Assembly: GCA_015832175.1 (NCBI GenBank)
Contig: WJXW01000011.1
Coordinates: 744,001 to 808,000, forward strand
Direction of reading: 5' to 3'
Origin: Paraphaeosphaeria minitans
Lineage: Eukaryota > Ascomycota > Dothideomycetes > Pleosporales > Didymosphaeriaceae
DNA: 64,000 nucleotides
In this document: positions 56,926 to 64,000 of the stretch, one piece after another
Layout: every line of letters begins with the position of its first letter
Numbering within the stretch: position 1 is the stretch's first letter
Notes under the pieces: generated by a model
Told to the model about the DNA's origin: nothing
Databases searched by the model: none
What the model saw: only the letters and a program-made list of their open reading frames with translations
Made by a program: the position numbers and the translations under genes

Positions 56926-57671
56926 AGCTGCAGTGCGGGCGGGAACGGCGTAGATACCTAGGCGCACCTTCACAGCGTCGCAGGATCCAGTGCTAGCCAG
57001 GAGCACTGCACGCCGAGATGCAGCGTTGGCACCGAGACGTCGAAGCCGTGTGGGCCGCACGGGATCGCGGAGTCCATGACGTTGCATATTCGAGAGCATG
57101 GCAGAACCAGACAACAGCAACCAACACCGACTACGCAGACGTGCAGGCACACCGGCGAGCTGACGTCCGCGGCCCAAAGAGCACAGGAAAAGGCACCACA
57201 ACCTCACGAATATAACAATCACGAAGATACACATCATAGAAGCAGGTACATGTAGAGTACCCACAACGATTAGCCAACGCAGTCCATAGCAACAACAAAT
57301 AGATCCACCCACCCATCCACCCATACCTATAAATACCTCGCTCTTATTCCCGCCCAACCCGAAGAAAAACACCCTACACATTGAAAAGCCATGTATCTCA
57401 GAGCACGCAAAACGATCATGCATTCATTCAATCAACTCCCCCTGCTGCACCCTTGCAGCATCCCGGATCCCCGACCCATGCCAGCCATTGATGTGTCCAT
57501 TCCGCGCCGCCCAAACGCCGATTGCACGAGGCACGAAAAAAAAAACCCGCCTCTCATGAGAAATAGCCATATGTGTGAAGTATTCCATCTTCCCAAGCAA
57601 AACCCCCATAATCGTACAAGTGTGGCGACACGCCAACCACACAAACGCCCATCATTATAACCTGCAGGTCT
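56926..57671. other. Intergenic between convergent genes
   Basis: Nothing recognised; it should hold both 3' untranslated regions. Confidence 0.5.
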
Positions 57672-62024
<4,353 letters not shown>

Positions 62025-64000
62025 TGCGGGTGGCAGCAACGGCTATACTGTAGGCGGCGAGGGTGGATTCGAGGGTGATGGTAGGTGAGGCTGGCGTGTG
62101 AGGCGCACGTTCGCGAGGGTGGCATCCGTCGTCGCCACGCAGCGCTCTCGGGCAGAACACAGCACTCTCGGCGCGCTCAAGGTTGTCGCATGTGCTTGCG
62201 GGGTCTCGGGAGACGTCGTATGGGGGGCGATCGAGTGGCGGGCAGACGGTGGTGAGCGTTTGATCCGTACGTGCAGGTTGCGGAGGTGCAGGTCGCCGCT
62301 CGGACCAGCTGCAGCTCTGTTCGGCCTAGTCTGCACGCAAGTGGCGTTGTGCTTTAATTGGTCCTTGGCAGCATGACCTGTGCGCTAAATCTGTCTCTCC
62401 CATCTGCTATAATGTCGAGCTGGGCTAGAGTTTTGCTGCAGGTAGCTAAAGACAAAATGTGCGGTTTGCGGGAGTTCTTTTCTGTGTAGATATCTGGAAA
62501 GGTCTTCAAATGGGAAAGTGAACGCCCAACCTGGGCGTACTATTTCCCGAAGGCCTGTCGAACGGAATGAGTTGGCTATGTTGAAGGCTCGATATGTCGC
62601 TCTGTGATGAGCAGTCTTGTTAGGCTCACCAGACCCCACGAAGAACCAGTCTGGCAAGCTTGCATAGGTACCGGTTTGACATACTTTCGGTAGCTGGGAA
62701 GGGAAGGTAATTTTGTTGCGTACAGGTGTGTTCACGCACGTCATTCCGATCCAGATCGCCCATCTTATCTGATCAAGATCAAACAGCCACACGGCATGTC
62801 AGGGACACTGGGATGTTACGCAAGGTAATGACAAGGGCCGATTGTTTTGAATCTGGTCTTCTATTCCTGTCTCTATGCAGCGAACGTTTATTCAACTAGG
62901 TACAGGTGATACTTAGCACAACAGTACGATACTCCTCGGCTAGACATATTACTTCAGCATACCTAGGTAGGTACTCATTGGTTTGCCCTAGCCGGTGGAA
63001 CTGTGGTTTTCTAAAACGACAAATCGAACCTCCGAACAAAAGGACTGGGCGCACAGGAGAACAAACGGGTCTAGCCAATTTACATAGCAGCATTGAGAGT
63101 TGTTTGAAGGAGTGCTGAGTTGTATCTCGTTCAGTGACTGCGACGGTGAGACGAAAGAGTCCACCCAGAAGTCGCGAAGAAAAGTTTGTAGAGTGACTTC
63201 CACACCAAAGTGAAACTGGGATAGGGTAGTTCGATGGCTGATGTACCCGCTTCGCTTGATACGAGCTTCCCTTGAGTGTAGCCTGGCCTACGGTTGCGCA
63301 CTGGTGATGGAATGTGCAACCCGAACATGGCGCAGTGGATCGCTATTATATCACAGGTCATATTGAACGCAACATGCACAGACTGTCCGTGAGTGAGAGA
63401 CGCGGTACAATCATATGTCTCTGTGATGCGCGATCATCCCCGCGCGGCGGCGTTGTTCCCACTAGATAGGGCTGGCCACGTTGGCTCCCGCATCCACACT
63501 CGCCTATCTCATCGATGCACCCCCGGCCTTTCGGTCGCGTTTCTCCGCCTCGTCATACTGCAGGATCATCGGCCCGAGCTCCATCCTCCGCGCCAGGGGC
63601 ACCATCGTCAGACTGACACTGAGGGAAATCGTACACTGAAGACCAACGCAGTCGGGAAAGAGTTGCACGTTGTTACAAGCCCATTGATTTTGAGCACCCG
63701 CATCCCGTAGCCACTATGTTACAAAATGGCCCAAAACCCGAGGAAACCCAAGATACCAAGGCTCCGATGCTATGCTGGAAAGACGACTAGGTTGTACACT
63801 CTTTCATGCACGTTGGTGTAGTGCTTGGTAATGCCCACAATCCATGCGATCCGCTCAGACAGGTGTCCCAAACATGCCAGTACACCAGTGTAGTAAAACA
63901 GCGAAAGAAGCGACCCAATGAGTCAGTGGAATCAACTTCCAAAACCCCCGACCCCAATCGTGCAAGAGTGTGCTTTGAAGAGAAGGGGCATGTGCTGCCT
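62025..64000. other. Intergenic to window end, nothing recognised
   Basis: Upstream region of the demethylase gene and unassigned sequence beyond. No frame here shows domain features. A CCTAGGTAGGTA motif lies at 62961-62972. Confidence 0.5.

Noticed and set aside
56056..57423. Long minus-strand frame opposite the zinc-cluster gene
   Set aside because: It mirrors the GC-biased third positions of the real gene on the plus strand and shows no protein family.

Overview
This is nuclear DNA from a filamentous ascomycete (Pezizomycotina). Most genes split by short introns (about 43-124 nt) with GT donors, CTRAC-like branch points and AG acceptors. The gene families are typical of this group: two fungal rhodopsin-domain membrane proteins, two Zn2Cys6 regulators with a fungal_trans domain, a UstYa-like oxidase, DUF2985, an F-box-like gene and a fungal HNH gene. 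A dothideomycete is my best guess from overall style, but the sequence does not prove it.

Layout. 1-9.7 kb: the 3' part of EFR3, a broken rhodopsin-domain gene, a hexose-type MFS transporter with upstream CreA-like sites, and a secreted DJ-1/PfpI-like protein. 10.8-16.8 kb (minus strand): a frameshifted protein kinase, an intact rhodopsin-domain gene and a carboxylesterase lacking its C-terminal third. 18.3-26.4 kb (minus): a six-exon basic protein of unknown function, a small unknown protein and a 1024-residue Zn2Cys6 regulator. 29-33.6 kb (minus): a glycine-zipper/His-rich protein, a DUF2985 membrane protein and a Ser/Thr-rich GPI-type surface protein. 34.9-37.5 kb: SEN15, a UstYa-like oxidase and, divergent from it, a 77-residue Tyr/Gly-rich secreted peptide. 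37.5-46.3 kb: a gene-poor island with short palindromes, tandem duplications and one interrupted F-box-like gene. 46.3-57 kb: a carotenoid oxygenase, a frameshifted HNH gene, and a compact group of a SnoaL-like protein, an aldehyde dehydrogenase and a Zn2Cys6 regulator. 57.6-62 kb: a KDM4-type JmjN/JmjC histone demethylase.

Working together. Housekeeping genes (EFR3, SEN15, KDM4) sit among accessory genes. Two groupings suggest shared function: the divergent SnoaL-like/aldehyde dehydrogenase pair next to a zinc-cluster regulator (a candidate small catabolic cluster), and the UstYa-like oxidase opposite a Tyr-rich secreted peptide (a speculative peptide-modification pair). Five genes carry lesions or truncations, two of them single in-frame stops compatible with C-to-T change. 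I rebuilt exon structures by hand from splice signals, reading phase and family conservation; no alignment or RNA data were available.
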